The notes under the pieces were generated by a model. It was not told where the DNA came from, did not search any database, and worked only from the letters and a program-made list of their open reading frames with translations. 64,000 nucleotides of DNA, from the NCBI GenBank assembly GCA_963931055.1, contig OZ006987.1:1550001-1614000 (forward strand). The letters are read 5' to 3'. The position numbers and the translations under genes were made by a program. The stretch is from Coprenecus sp949297365 (GTDB lineage: Bacteria; Bacteroidota; Bacteroidia; Bacteroidales; UBA932). Shown one piece after another: positions 32,958 through 41,579 of the stretch (the stretch's first letter is position 1; each line of letters opens with the position of its first letter).

Positions 32958-34433
32958 ATGCCTGTTAAAACTACCAAACCTAAAAGTAAGAAAGAAGTCT
33001 CCCTGGATGCTGTCGGTCTGGAGGCCGGGAAGAAGCCGCCTCAGGCCCTGGATGTCGAGGAGGCTGTGCTGGGAGCCATGCTCATCGAACCCAATGCGGT
33101 GCCGGATGTGCTTGATTCTCTGACGGCTGACTGTTTTTATAAGGATGCGCACCGGAAGATATTCTCTGCGATATCCAGCCTTTCGCTGGCGCATGATCCG
33201 GTGGATATATACACAGTGGCGGAGCAGTTGAAGAAGGACGGCTCGCTGGAAGAGATAGGCGGACCGTATTACCTGAGTCTGCTGTCGTCAAAGGTGGGTG
33301 CGGCCGCTCATGTGGACTATCACGTAAAGATACTGCTTCAGAAATACATACAGAGAGAACTGATAACCATATCGGCCCAGGTGCAGAGAGACTCGTTCGA
33401 TGACGGCATCCCTGTGGACGACCTGCTGGACGGAGCCCAGCAGAAGCTGTTCAACCTGGCGGAGAAGAATATGAAGCGGGAGACCCAGCCTGTGCAGGAC
33501 GTCATCAAGGAGGCAGTGATGGAGATAGAGGCCAACCAGGAGCGGACTGACGGTCTGAGCGGTGTGGCTTCCGGCTATACCGGGATAGACAGGATCACCC
33601 TCGGCTGGCAGGCTTCGGACCTGGTGATCATAGCGGCCCGTCCCGCCATGGGTAAGACGGCCTTCGTGCTGACTATGGCCCGTAATATGACGGTTGACCA
33701 TAGGATACCGGTCGCGTTCTTCTCGCTTGAGATGTCATCCAAGCAGCTGGTCAAGAGACTTCTGGTCTCCGAGACCGGACTCTCTTCGGAGAAGATACGC
33801 GGAGGAAAGAAACTGCAGGAGTACGAGCTGGTCCAGCTTCACGAGCGGATAAAGGACCTGGCTTCGGCTCCGCTTTACATTGACGATACTCCGTCGCTTT
33901 CGATATATGAGCTGCGCTCCAAGGCCCGCCGCCTGGTGCGCAACGCCGGAGTCAAGCTCATCATCATAGACTACCTTCAGCTTATGACCGGTCCTCCGGA
34001 GCTGCGCGGCATGAGGGAGCAGGAGGTGTCCAATATCTCGCGCTCGCTCAAGGCCATAGCCAAGGAACTGGACATACCGGTGATAGCCCTTTCCCAGCTC
34101 AGCCGTGCCGTTGAGACACGCGGCGGCAACAAGCGTCCCCAGCTCAGCGACCTCCGCGAGTCGGGAGCCATAGAGCAGGATGCCGACATAGTGATGTTCA
34201 TCCACCGTCCTGAGTATTACGGGACCGAAAGTGAGTCTGCCGTGCCGGGAGAGGCCCAGATCATCATAGCCAAGCACCGTAACGGCTCCACGGCTGACGT
34301 ACCCATGCGCTTCCGTGCCTCCGAGGCCCGTTTCGTGGATGCCAACGAGGGCGGATTCGGGGATCTGGAGCCGGCATCGGACGCTTATATTGAGTCCAGC
34401 ATGAACAACTCCGAGTTCGATGAGGACTTTTAG
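32958..34433 (+). CDS. dnaB: Replicative DNA helicase
   Basis: A 491-residue hexameric helicase that unwinds DNA at the replication fork. The ATG at 32958 was preferred over the TTG at 32949. The N-terminal domain (about 30-130) has 'DVEEAVLGAMLIEPNA', the linker reads 'GVASGYTGIDRITLGW', and the RecA-like C-domain has Walker A 'ARPAMGKTAFVLTMARN', Walker B 'KLIIIDYLQLM' and the 'QLSRAVETR' arginine-finger region with 'SDLRESGAIEQDADIVMFIHR'. No intein or insertion is seen. The end overlaps the next gene by 14 bp. Confidence 0.97.
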   Translation: MPVKTTKPKSKKEVSLDAVGLEAGKKPPQALDVEEAVLGAMLIEPNAVPDVLDSLTADCFYKDAHRKIFSAISSLSLAHDPVDIYTVAEQLKKDGSLEEIGGPYYLSLLSSKVGAAAHVDYHVKILLQKYIQRELITISAQVQRDSFDDGIPVDDLLDGAQQKLFNLAEKNMKRETQPVQDVIKEAVMEIEANQERTDGLSGVASGYTGIDRITLGWQASDLVIIAARPAMGKTAFVLTMARNMTVDHRIPVAFFSLEMSSKQLVKRLLVSETGLSSEKIRGGKKLQEYELVQLHERIKDLASAPLYIDDTPSLSIYELRSKARRLVRNAGVKLIIIDYLQLMTGPPELRGMREQEVSNISRSLKAIAKELDIPVIALSQLSRAVETRGGNKRPQLSDLRESGAIEQDADIVMFIHRPEYYGTESESAVPGEAQIIIAKHRNGSTADVPMRFRASEARFVDANEGGFGDLEPASDAYIESSMNNSEFDEDF

Positions 34434-35271
34434 GCATATCCTCGTACTGCTGCTTGCAGTGACATCATCCGTCTCCCTTTGGGGACAGTGCTTCCCGGTC
34501 CACCCGGATTTGGCGGAGGAACATGCGTTCAGGCAGGACGAGAGGCTGACATATATTATCCATTACAAATGGCTGGGCATCAGGACTGATGTGGGTTCGG
34601 CCACGGTGACGCTCCATGACGGAGGGGAGAGAGGCGGCAGACATCTGCTGCACCCGGTGGCTACCGGCAGCACTTACCGTTTCTGGGATGTGTTCTTCAA
34701 GGTCAGGGATACCTACGAGTCCGTTTTTTACGAGGACAGTGTCCGTCCGGTGTATTTCCACAGGGACATACATGAGGGCAAGTATACCATAAAGAACACC
34801 TACAGCTGGGACGACAGCACCCATGCCATAGATGCCAGGATAGAGTGGGCCAGGCGGTCGCTGGATACCCTGCTGCCTGGAAACGAATGTACGTTTGACA
34901 TCCTTACCCTGTTCTACAATGCCCGCAACATGGATTTCGAGGCACTGGAGCAGGGAGTCAACAATCCCGTCTCCTTTGCCATAGACGAGGAGATATTCGA
35001 CATATATTTCCGCTATATCGGAAGGGAGGAGAAGCGCGTGCCGGGACTCGGGGTCTACAGGACGATGAAATTCGCGGCCAAAGTAGTGGCCGGGGAGGTG
35101 TTCACCGGGGAACAGGAGATGTATATCTGGGTCTCGGACGACATGAACCGGGTGCCCCTGCTGTTCGAGTCTCCTATCATCGTCGGTTCGGTCTTCGGAC
35201 GGCTGGCGGACTGGGAGGGACTCCGATATCCGTTGGAAGATTGCAAAGTGGTTAAAAATAAAAAGAAATGA
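34420..35271 (+). CDS. DUF3108 domain-containing exported protein
   Basis: A 283-residue protein with signal peptide 'MRTFRHILVLLLAVTSSVSLW'. The body is beta-rich, with 'RLTYIIHYKWLGIRTDVGSATV' at the start and a C-terminal 'VFGRLADWEGLRYPLEDC', as in DUF3108 proteins. They may be periplasmic or lipid-binding, but no function is established. It overlaps dnaB by 14 bp and the next gene by 4 bp, so it belongs to the same transcript. Confidence 0.8.
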   Translation: MRTFRHILVLLLAVTSSVSLWGQCFPVHPDLAEEHAFRQDERLTYIIHYKWLGIRTDVGSATVTLHDGGERGGRHLLHPVATGSTYRFWDVFFKVRDTYESVFYEDSVRPVYFHRDIHEGKYTIKNTYSWDDSTHAIDARIEWARRSLDTLLPGNECTFDILTLFYNARNMDFEALEQGVNNPVSFAIDEEIFDIYFRYIGREEKRVPGLGVYRTMKFAAKVVAGEVFTGEQEMYIWVSDDMNRVPLLFESPIIVGSVFGRLADWEGLRYPLEDCKVVKNKKK

Positions 35272-35696
35272 AACAGACAGATGCAGAGATAAGACATGCC
35301 GGCAGGGTGGTGGGCGTGTCCGGCTCACAGATAAAGGTTCAGATCCTGACACAGACGGCCTGCTCGGGATGTCAGGCCAAGGCGGTATGCGGAGCCTCGG
35401 ACGGAAAGACCCGCATCATCCCGGTACGCCGTCCAGATGACGGAAGCATAGCCGTAGGAGACGAGGTCAATGTGATAATCCGTCAGGGCCAGGGCTTCAA
35501 GGCAGTTTTGATAGCTTATCTGATTCCGCTGTTCATTTTATTGGTTTTATTATTAACTTTGCCTATGTTTTTTGAAAATGAGCTGGTGACCGGACTCGGA
35601 GCCCTGGGATTCGTGGCTCTGTACTATCTGGTGCTGGCTCAGTTCAGGGACAAGCTCAACTCAGGATTCATATTTACTGTAGAAAAGATAAAATAA
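35268..35696 (+). CDS. RseC/SoxR-reducing-system-like membrane protein
   Basis: A 142-residue protein with the RseC N-terminal cysteine motif 'CSGCQAKAVCGA' followed by 'VGDEVNVIIRQGQGFKAVLI' and two transmembrane helices. In Bacteroidota a gene like this commonly heads the rnf cluster, and RseC of other bacteria helps reduce SoxR together with the Rnf-like complex. Here it is 6 bp before rnfB, so a role in assembling or redox-tuning the Rnf complex is plausible. A -7-like TAACTTTG lies inside it (35554-35561), which could start transcription of rnf. Confidence 0.88.
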   Translation: MKQTDAEIRHAGRVVGVSGSQIKVQILTQTACSGCQAKAVCGASDGKTRIIPVRRPDDGSIAVGDEVNVIIRQGQGFKAVLIAYLIPLFILLVLLLTLPMFFENELVTGLGALGFVALYYLVLAQFRDKLNSGFIFTVEKIK

Positions 35697-35702
35697 CAGC
35701 AG

Positions 35703-36569
35703 ATGGGTACAACATTTATTTTTACAGTCATCACTCTCAGCGTATTGGGCCTGTTGCTCGCGGTGGTGCTCTTTCTCGTCGCCAAGAAATTCAACGTGGA
35801 GGAGGACCCGCTCATCGATGTTGTCGAGGCTACGATGCCCGGAGCCAATTGCGGAGGCTGCGGCTTTGCCGGCTGCAGGGCCTTTGCCGAGGCATGTGTG
35901 AAGTCCCGCTCGCTTGACGGCAAGTTCTGTCCCGTTGGCGGCAATGCCGTCATGCAGAAGGTGGCGGCCGCGATGGGTGTGCAGGCCGAGGAGAAGGCTC
36001 CTATGGTGGCCGTGGTAAGGTGCAACGGCACATGTCAGAACAGAGTGCGTGTCAATGAGTACGACGGCTCGGTCTCATGCCGCATCATCAGCTCGCTTTA
36101 TGCAGGTGACACAGGTTGCCGTTTCGGCTGCCTTGGAGGAGGGGACTGTGAGCGTGCCTGTCCGTTCGGAGCCATAAAGGTCAACCCCGAGACCCTTATC
36201 CCTGAGGTGGACGAGGAAAAGTGTACTGCCTGCGGAGCCTGTGTAAGAGCCTGCCCCAAGGGTATCATCGAACTGCGCAACAAAGGCCCTAAGAACCGCC
36301 GCGTATATGTGTCCTGCATGAGCCAGGACAAGGGAGCCGTGGCCCGCAAGGCCTGCTCCGCTGCCTGCATCGGCTGCCGCAAGTGCGAGAAGGTCTGCCC
36401 GTTCGGAGCCATTACCGTCGAGAACAATCTGGCTTATATAGATTTCAATAAATGCAAGCTCTGCCGCAAATGTGTGGCCGAGTGTCCTACAGGAGCCATC
36501 CATGCCGTCAATTTCCCTCCCAAACCGGCTGCCGCTCCCGCGGAAGAACCAAAAACTGACAAGCAATGA
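35703..36569 (+). CDS. rnfB: Rnf complex ferredoxin-type subunit RnfB
   Basis: A 288-residue iron-sulfur subunit of the Rnf ferredoxin:NAD+ oxidoreductase; it takes electrons from reduced ferredoxin. An N-terminal membrane helix (residues 5-27) is followed by the Fe-S cluster domain 'NCGGCGFAGCRAFAEAC', and then by four CxxCxxCxxxC-type motifs such as 'CTACGACVRACPKG' and 'CKLCRKCVAECPTG'. Length and layout are as expected. It is the first rnf gene, with rnfC overlapping by 4 bp. Confidence 0.96.
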   Translation: MGTTFIFTVITLSVLGLLLAVVLFLVAKKFNVEEDPLIDVVEATMPGANCGGCGFAGCRAFAEACVKSRSLDGKFCPVGGNAVMQKVAAAMGVQAEEKAPMVAVVRCNGTCQNRVRVNEYDGSVSCRIISSLYAGDTGCRFGCLGGGDCERACPFGAIKVNPETLIPEVDEEKCTACGACVRACPKGIIELRNKGPKNRRVYVSCMSQDKGAVARKACSAACIGCRKCEKVCPFGAITVENNLAYIDFNKCKLCRKCVAECPTGAIHAVNFPPKPAAAPAEEPKTDKQ

Positions 36570-37903
36570 GACGTACATTTTCAATGGGTGGCGTTCACCC
36601 GCATGACTGCAAGATATCCGCAGACTCAGCGATAGAGACATTCCCTCTGCCTCAGAGGATGTACATATCCATGTCCCAGCATCTGGGAGCTCCAGCCAAG
36701 CCTCTCGTTCAGAAAGGCGACAAGGTCAGGACAGGACAGCTGATAGGGGCTTCCGCAGGATTTATTTCCGCCAATATCCACAGTTCCGTCTCCGGTACCG
36801 TCGCTGCCGTCGAGCCATACGCCGACCTGGCGGGCAATCCGATGATGCACGTGATCATAGACGTGGAAGGTGACGAATGGGAGGAGTCCATAGACCGTAC
36901 ACCGGACATCGTAAGGGATATAACCCTGTCTCCGGCCGAAATTATAAAGAGGATAGCGGACTGCGGAGTCGTTGGTCTGGGAGGAGCGTCCTTCCCGACT
37001 CACGTGAAGTTGTCTCCTCCTCCGGGAAAGAAAGCGGAGTTCCTAATCATCAACGGCGCCGAGTGCGAGCCGTATCTGACCTCCGACTACCGCCTGATGA
37101 TCGAACATGCCGAGGAAGTGCTGCTCGGAGCCCGTATCATGATGAAGGCCCTGGGTGTTGTTGAAGGCTACATCGGTATAGAGGACAACAAGCCGGAGGC
37201 CATAAAGAAGATGAGAGAGCTGACAGCTTCCTCGTATCCGGAGATAAAAGTGGTCTCTCTGCGCAAGAAATATCCGCAGGGCGGCGAGAAGCAGCTCATC
37301 GATGCCGTGACAGGCCGCAGGGTGCCCTCCATGGGCCTGCCTATAGACGCAGGTGTGGTGGTTCAGAACGTAGGCACCTCATTCGCTGTTTACGAGGCGG
37401 TCCAGAAGAACAAGCCGCTTTTCGAGGGCGTGATGACGGTTACCGGAGAGTGTCTGGACTCCCAGCACAACTATCTGCTCAGGGTGGGAACTCCTTTTGA
37501 GAAGATTCTCGAGGCTGTCGGAGGCGCACCTCAGAAGACGGCCAAGATAATCAGCGGCGGTCCTATGATGGGCAAGGCCGTGGCCAATCTCTCCGCTGCT
37601 TCCGTCAAGAGCACCTCGTCCCTGCTGCTGCTCACAGAGAAGCAGACCAAGCGCATGGAGGAGAGTGAGTGTATCCGCTGCGGCAAGTGCGTGCAGGCCT
37701 GTCCGATGGGACTGGAGCCTTATCTGCTCAACAAGCTCGCCCGTGCAGGCCGTATGGAGGATCTGGAGCATAATAAAGTCTACGACTGCATCGAGTGCGG
37801 ATGCTGTATGTTCACCTGCCCGGCCTACATCCCCCTGCTGGACTACATCCGGACCGCGAAGGCCGATGTTATGCGCATCATGCGGAGCCGTCCCAAGAAG
37901 TAA
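36566..37903 (+). CDS. rnfC: Rnf complex NADH-binding subunit RnfC
   Basis: A 445-residue soluble flavoprotein subunit that passes electrons to NAD+. The N-terminal barrel-sandwich contains 'GAPAKPLVQKGDKVRTGQLIG'. The flavin and nucleotide region has 'GLGGASFPTHVKL' and 'INGAECEPYLTSDYRLM'. Two 4Fe-4S motifs are at the end: 'CIRCGKCVQACPMGLEP' and 'CIECGCCMFTCPAYIPL'. It overlaps rnfB by 4 bp, while rnfD starts 22 bp later. Confidence 0.96.
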   Translation: MRRTFSMGGVHPHDCKISADSAIETFPLPQRMYISMSQHLGAPAKPLVQKGDKVRTGQLIGASAGFISANIHSSVSGTVAAVEPYADLAGNPMMHVIIDVEGDEWEESIDRTPDIVRDITLSPAEIIKRIADCGVVGLGGASFPTHVKLSPPPGKKAEFLIINGAECEPYLTSDYRLMIEHAEEVLLGARIMMKALGVVEGYIGIEDNKPEAIKKMRELTASSYPEIKVVSLRKKYPQGGEKQLIDAVTGRRVPSMGLPIDAGVVVQNVGTSFAVYEAVQKNKPLFEGVMTVTGECLDSQHNYLLRVGTPFEKILEAVGGAPQKTAKIISGGPMMGKAVANLSAASVKSTSSLLLLTEKQTKRMEESECIRCGKCVQACPMGLEPYLLNKLARAGRMEDLEHNKVYDCIECGCCMFTCPAYIPLLDYIRTAKADVMRIMRSRPKK

Positions 37904-37925
37904 CTGATTAAACCATTATAAGAAT

Positions 37926-38930
37926 ATGAGAAAACTGATAGTATCTCCCGCACCCCATGTTCATGGAGATGAGAGCACGAGGAAGATCATGAAGGACGTG
38001 CTTATCGCCCTTGCTCCCTCGATGCTGGTGGCCGTGTACTTCTACGGTCTCTCCGCCATAAAGCTGCTGCTGGTGGGTGTGATAGCATGTATGGGTGTGG
38101 AGTTCCTCATTCAGAAATATCTGATGCGGACCAAGGTGACCGTAACCGACCTGTCCGCAGCCGTGACCGGAGTCCTGCTGGCTCTCAACCTGCCTCCGAC
38201 AGCACCCTGGTGGGTGATAGTGATCGGAGCCGTGGTGGCTATAGGAGTGGCCAAGATGACATTCGGCGGACTGGGTCACAATATCTTCAACCCCGCGCTG
38301 GTGGGCCGTGTCTTCCTGCTGATATCCTTCCCTGTGATTATGACGGACTGGACCGTGCCCGCTTCCTGGTTCCGCCCCGGAGTGGATGCCGTCACCGGCG
38401 CGACTCCGCTGGCTTTGGTCAAGGAGGGACTTGCGCAGGGCATGACAGTGGACCAGATTCTCTCCGCCAACCCTGACCTGACCTACGGGCAGATGCTCTT
38501 TGCCCGGGCAGGCGGCTCGGCTGGAGAGGCCTCCGCGCTGGCAATCATCCTCGGTTTCATATATCTGCTGGTACGCAGGGTCATCCGCCCGCACATCCCC
38601 GTTACTATCATCCTGACCGTGGCCGTGATGACCGGTATCTTCTGGCTGATCGATCCGTCCCAGTACACCGACCCTCTGTTCAATATCCTGACAGGAGGCG
38701 TTCTGCTCGGTTCGGTATTCATGGCCACCGACTACGTGACCTCGCCCATGGCGGTCAAGGGAATGGTCATCTACGGTATCGGCATCGGAGTGCTCACGGT
38801 GCTTATCCGTTACTTCGGCTCGTATCCCGAGGGAGTCTCGTTTGCGATACTCATTATGAACTCGATAGTACCCTTACTCAACAAATACATCAAGCCCGCA
38901 AGGTTCGGGAAGGAGGTGAGTCATGCCTAA
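37926..38930 (+). CDS. rnfD: Rnf complex membrane subunit RnfD
   Basis: A 334-residue integral membrane subunit with about nine helices. It binds FMN covalently through a Thr in 'DAVTGATPLALVK', the motif expected for RnfD. Other conserved strings include 'LPPTAPWWVIVIGAVVAIGV', 'GHNIFNPALVGRVFLLISFP' and 'VFMATDYVTSPM'. With RnfG and the small RnfE/A subunits it forms the ion-translocating part. It overlaps rnfG by 8 bp. Confidence 0.96.
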   Translation: MRKLIVSPAPHVHGDESTRKIMKDVLIALAPSMLVAVYFYGLSAIKLLLVGVIACMGVEFLIQKYLMRTKVTVTDLSAAVTGVLLALNLPPTAPWWVIVIGAVVAIGVAKMTFGGLGHNIFNPALVGRVFLLISFPVIMTDWTVPASWFRPGVDAVTGATPLALVKEGLAQGMTVDQILSANPDLTYGQMLFARAGGSAGEASALAIILGFIYLLVRRVIRPHIPVTIILTVAVMTGIFWLIDPSQYTDPLFNILTGGVLLGSVFMATDYVTSPMAVKGMVIYGIGIGVLTVLIRYFGSYPEGVSFAILIMNSIVPLLNKYIKPARFGKEVSHA

Positions 38931-39501
38931 GGAATCCACACTTCGCAGCATGGTCCTCTGCCTGTCTCTGGTATGTCTGGTGTGCTCCGCCCTGCTCGGA
39001 GGAGTGTATGTGATGACTAAAGGCAAGATAGACCAGGAGCAGATCAAGAAGACCAACAACGCCATCGCTCTGGTGACACCGGAGTTTGACAACGCGCCGT
39101 CATCCGAGAAGATGACGGTGGAGATAGACGGAAAGGAAGTCGCGGTATATCCGGCCCGTAAGGACGGCCAGGCTGTGGGCTATGCGGTAGAGTCCTTTAC
39201 ATCCAAGGGATTCAGCGGCACGATCAACATCATGGTCGGCTTTGACATGGACGGCAACATCGTGGGTACTTCCGTCATATCCCATGCCGAGACCCCCGGC
39301 CTGGGCGCGAAGATGACGGAACCTGCCTTCTACTCCCAGTTTGTAGGCAAGAGTCCGGCTTCTTTCAGGCTCAGCGTGGCCAAGGACGGCGGGGACGTGG
39401 ACGCCATCACGGCCTCCACCATTACCTCCAGGGCTTACTGCGATGCGGTGGACAGGGCCTGGAGGGTATTTCAGAAGATTATGGACAACAACTCAAAATA
39501 G
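38923..39501 (+). CDS. rnfG: Rnf complex subunit RnfG (FMN-binding)
   Basis: A 192-residue periplasmic-facing subunit with one N-terminal membrane helix ('VCLVCSALLGGVYVMTKGKI') and an FMN-binding domain. The flavinylation motif, S/TGATxxS in general, reads 'AITASTITSRA' here, with the acceptor Thr preserved. 'HAETPGLGAKMTEPAFYSQF' is typical of RnfG. It overlaps rnfD by 8 bp and precedes rnfE by 6 bp. Confidence 0.93.
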   Translation: MPKESTLRSMVLCLSLVCLVCSALLGGVYVMTKGKIDQEQIKKTNNAIALVTPEFDNAPSSEKMTVEIDGKEVAVYPARKDGQAVGYAVESFTSKGFSGTINIMVGFDMDGNIVGTSVISHAETPGLGAKMTEPAFYSQFVGKSPASFRLSVAKDGGDVDAITASTITSRAYCDAVDRAWRVFQKIMDNNSK

Positions 39502-39507
39502 CGGAAT

Positions 39508-40098
39508 ATGAGTAAACTGAGAATTATAGCCAACGGCATCATCAAGGATAATCCTACGTTTATCCTCGTGCTCGGTATGTGTCCCACCATCGGTACCACT
39601 ACCTCCGCGATAAACGGTATGGGAATGGGTCTCGCCACTACTTTCGTCCTCATTCTCTCCAACGTATTCATCTCGCTTCTGGCCAAGATGATTCCCGACA
39701 AGGTCCGTATCCCGGCCTACATCGTCATCATAGCCTCGTTCGTTACGGTCCTGGAGCTCCTGATGCAGGCCTATGTGCCAGACCTGTATGCGGCCCTGGG
39801 TCTGTTCATCCCGCTGATCGTGGTCAACTGCATCATCCTCGGCAGGGCGGAGGCGTTCGCCAACAAGAATACTCCCCTGGACTCGGCCTGTGACGGTATC
39901 GGTATCGGACTCGGTTTCACGCTGGCCCTGACAGTCATCGGTATGGTGCGCGAGCTGCTTGGCAATCTGTCGTTCTTCGGCATGAAGCTCGCCGAGGACG
40001 GAGACGGTATGCTGGCTTTCGTCCTGGCACCCGGAGGATTTATCGTACTGGGCTACCTCATGGTGGTATTTAGAAAACTTACTCAAAAAAAGGCTTAA
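39508..40098 (+). CDS. rnfE: Rnf complex membrane subunit RnfE
   Basis: A 196-residue six-helix subunit, homologous to NqrD. Strings such as 'DNPTFILVLGMCPTIGTTTS' and 'LFIPLIVVNCIILGRAEAFA' identify it, with Cys residues in the helices expected to bind the membrane Fe-S cluster shared with RnfA. It lies between rnfG and rnfA in the order BCDGEA, which is the usual order for this cluster. Confidence 0.94.
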   Translation: MSKLRIIANGIIKDNPTFILVLGMCPTIGTTTSAINGMGMGLATTFVLILSNVFISLLAKMIPDKVRIPAYIVIIASFVTVLELLMQAYVPDLYAALGLFIPLIVVNCIILGRAEAFANKNTPLDSACDGIGIGLGFTLALTVIGMVRELLGNLSFFGMKLAEDGDGMLAFVLAPGGFIVLGYLMVVFRKLTQKKA

Positions 40099-40104
40099 TA
40101 CATT

Positions 40105-40704
40105 ATGGAATATCTGATAATAATCATATCGGCGGTATTTGTCAACAATATCGTACTGGCCCAGTTCCTCGGTATCTGCCCGTTCCTGGGTGTCTCCAAT
40201 AAGGTCAGTACGGCCACAGGTATGTCCGCAGCAGTGGTGTTCGTCATCACCCTGTCTACTCTGGTCACATATCTCATAGACCATTATATACTGGCCAGCC
40301 TGGACATCACGTTCATGAGGACGATAGTCTTCATCCTGGTGATTGCAGCCCTCGTGCAGATGGTCGAGATCATCCTCAAGAAGATATCACCCTCGCTGTA
40401 TCAGGCCCTGGGTATCTTCCTGCCCCTGATTACCACCAACTGTACTGTGCTCGGAGTGGCTATCAGCGTGGTGACCAAGGAGTTCACATTCGGCGGTGAG
40501 GCTCATCTGCTCAATCTGGGCGAGACCGTAGTCTACGCCGCATCCAGCGCGCTGGGCTTCGGAGTGGCGATGGTGCTTTTCGCCGGTATCCGCGAGCAGC
40601 TGGACCTGGTATCCGTTCCCAAGGCATTCAAAGGTACTCCCATCGCACTGGTCACGGCCGGTATCCTGGCCATGGCGTTTATGGGATTCAGCGGACTGGT
40701 ATAG
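40105..40704 (+). CDS. rnfA: Rnf complex membrane subunit RnfA
   Basis: A 199-residue six-helix subunit, homologous to NqrE. The N-terminus reads 'IIISAVFVNNIVLAQFLGICPFLG' and the middle 'LGIFLPLITTNCTVLGVA', with the Cys positions that match those of RnfE in an inverted topology. It completes the six-subunit Rnf set. The stop codon is followed after 3 bp by a small TPR gene. Confidence 0.95.
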   Translation: MEYLIIIISAVFVNNIVLAQFLGICPFLGVSNKVSTATGMSAAVVFVITLSTLVTYLIDHYILASLDITFMRTIVFILVIAALVQMVEIILKKISPSLYQALGIFLPLITTNCTVLGVAISVVTKEFTFGGEAHLLNLGETVVYAASSALGFGVAMVLFAGIREQLDLVSVPKAFKGTPIALVTAGILAMAFMGFSGLV

Positions 40705-40707
40705 AGT

Positions 40708-40980
40708 ATGGCTACTATAACTGAGATAGAGAAACTGATAGCCGCCGGCCGTCTGGACGATGCCAGGGATGAGATAGAACGGCTTCTGGAGGCGGAGCCT
40801 CAGAATCCCCAGGCGTGGTTCCTGTTGGGAGGTATCTACCGTCGGCATGAGCTGTGGGGGGACGCCATCAATGCCTACAACAAGGCCAAGCTGATAGAGC
40901 CAGAGGGACCCGCAGCCGCTGCGATAGAGTCCATCTACGACATTATCCGCTTTGTCAATACTGACTTGATGAATCCTTAG
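40708..40980 (+). CDS. Small TPR-repeat protein
   Basis: A 90-residue protein with two TPR-like helical pairs ('AAGRLDDARDEIERLLEAEP', 'QNPQAWFLLGGIYRRHELW'). There is no signal peptide, so it is cytoplasmic. It ends the long plus-strand run, and its last 4 bp overlap the convergent TrmH-type gene. A link with the Rnf complex is possible only by position. Confidence 0.78.
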   Translation: MATITEIEKLIAAGRLDDARDEIERLLEAEPQNPQAWFLLGGIYRRHELWGDAINAYNKAKLIEPEGPAAAAIESIYDIIRFVNTDLMNP

Positions 40981-41522
40981 TGCAGCCCGCGTCCGAGGAC
41001 ATAGAGGACTATGCCTATGGCCACGGATACGTTGAGCGAGTGCTTGGTACCGTACTGGGGAATCTCCAGAGTGAAGTCGCACAGGTCCACTGCCTCCTGA
41101 GAGATGCCGTGGACTTCGTTACCGAAGATTACTGCGTATCTTCCGGCAGGGTCAAGTTCCCTTCTTCCGTAGAGGAAATCATCGGTGGATATTGAGTCTT
41201 CGGTCTGTTCCACTCCTATGACGGTGTATCCCTGCGCCTTCAGTTCCCTGACTGCCTCCACTGTGTCCTGCCGCCAGACCCAGTCCACCGAGAACTCGGC
41301 CCCCAGGGCGGATTTGTGAATCTCAGGGGCGGGAGATGTGGAGCTTATCCCGCACAGCACTATCCCCGAGGCGCGGAAAGCGTCGCAGGTGCGGAAGGCC
41401 GAACCGATATTGTGTCGGCTCCTCACATTGTCCAGGACTACGGTTATAGGGCTTTTAGACAAGGTTTTATATTCCTCGACATCCAGTCTTCCCAGCTCAC
41501 TGTTCAATAATTTCCTAAACAT
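40977..41522 (-). CDS. TrmH/SpoU-family RNA methyltransferase
   Basis: A 181-residue SPOUT methyltransferase that probably 2'-O-methylates a ribose in tRNA or rRNA using AdoMet. Motif 1 'NVRSRHNIGSAFRTCDAF', motif 2 'YAVIFGNEVHGISQEAV' and motif 3 'IPQYGTKHSLNVSVAIGIVLY' are all intact and form the trefoil knot. The target nucleotide is not known. Convergent with the TPR gene, and divergent from the lipoprotein at 41580 with back-to-back promoters. Confidence 0.9.
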   Translation of the reverse strand: MFRKLLNSELGRLDVEEYKTLSKSPITVVLDNVRSRHNIGSAFRTCDAFRASGIVLCGISSTSPAPEIHKSALGAEFSVDWVWRQDTVEAVRELKAQGYTVIGVEQTEDSISTDDFLYGRRELDPAGRYAVIFGNEVHGISQEAVDLCDFTLEIPQYGTKHSLNVSVAIGIVLYVLGRGLH

Positions 41523-41539
41523 TTTGATAATATATATCG

Positions 41540-41547
41540 CAAAAATA
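41540..41547 (-). promoter_or_regulatory. -7 element TATTTTTG for the TrmH-type gene
   Basis: TATTTTTG on the minus strand, 17 bp before the ATG at 41522. It lies directly beside an opposing -7 element at 41549-41556. Confidence 0.5.
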
Positions 41548-41548
41548 T

Positions 41549-41556
41549 TACTTTTG
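41549..41556 (+). promoter_or_regulatory. -7 element TACTTTTG for the 757-residue lipoprotein
   Basis: TACTTTTG matches TAnnTTTG, 23 bp before the ATG at 41580. A TTTG at 41523-41526 lies 22 bp upstream, slightly longer than the usual spacing. Confidence 0.55.
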
Positions 41557-41579
41557 GCAAAATTTTAAATAAAAGATAG

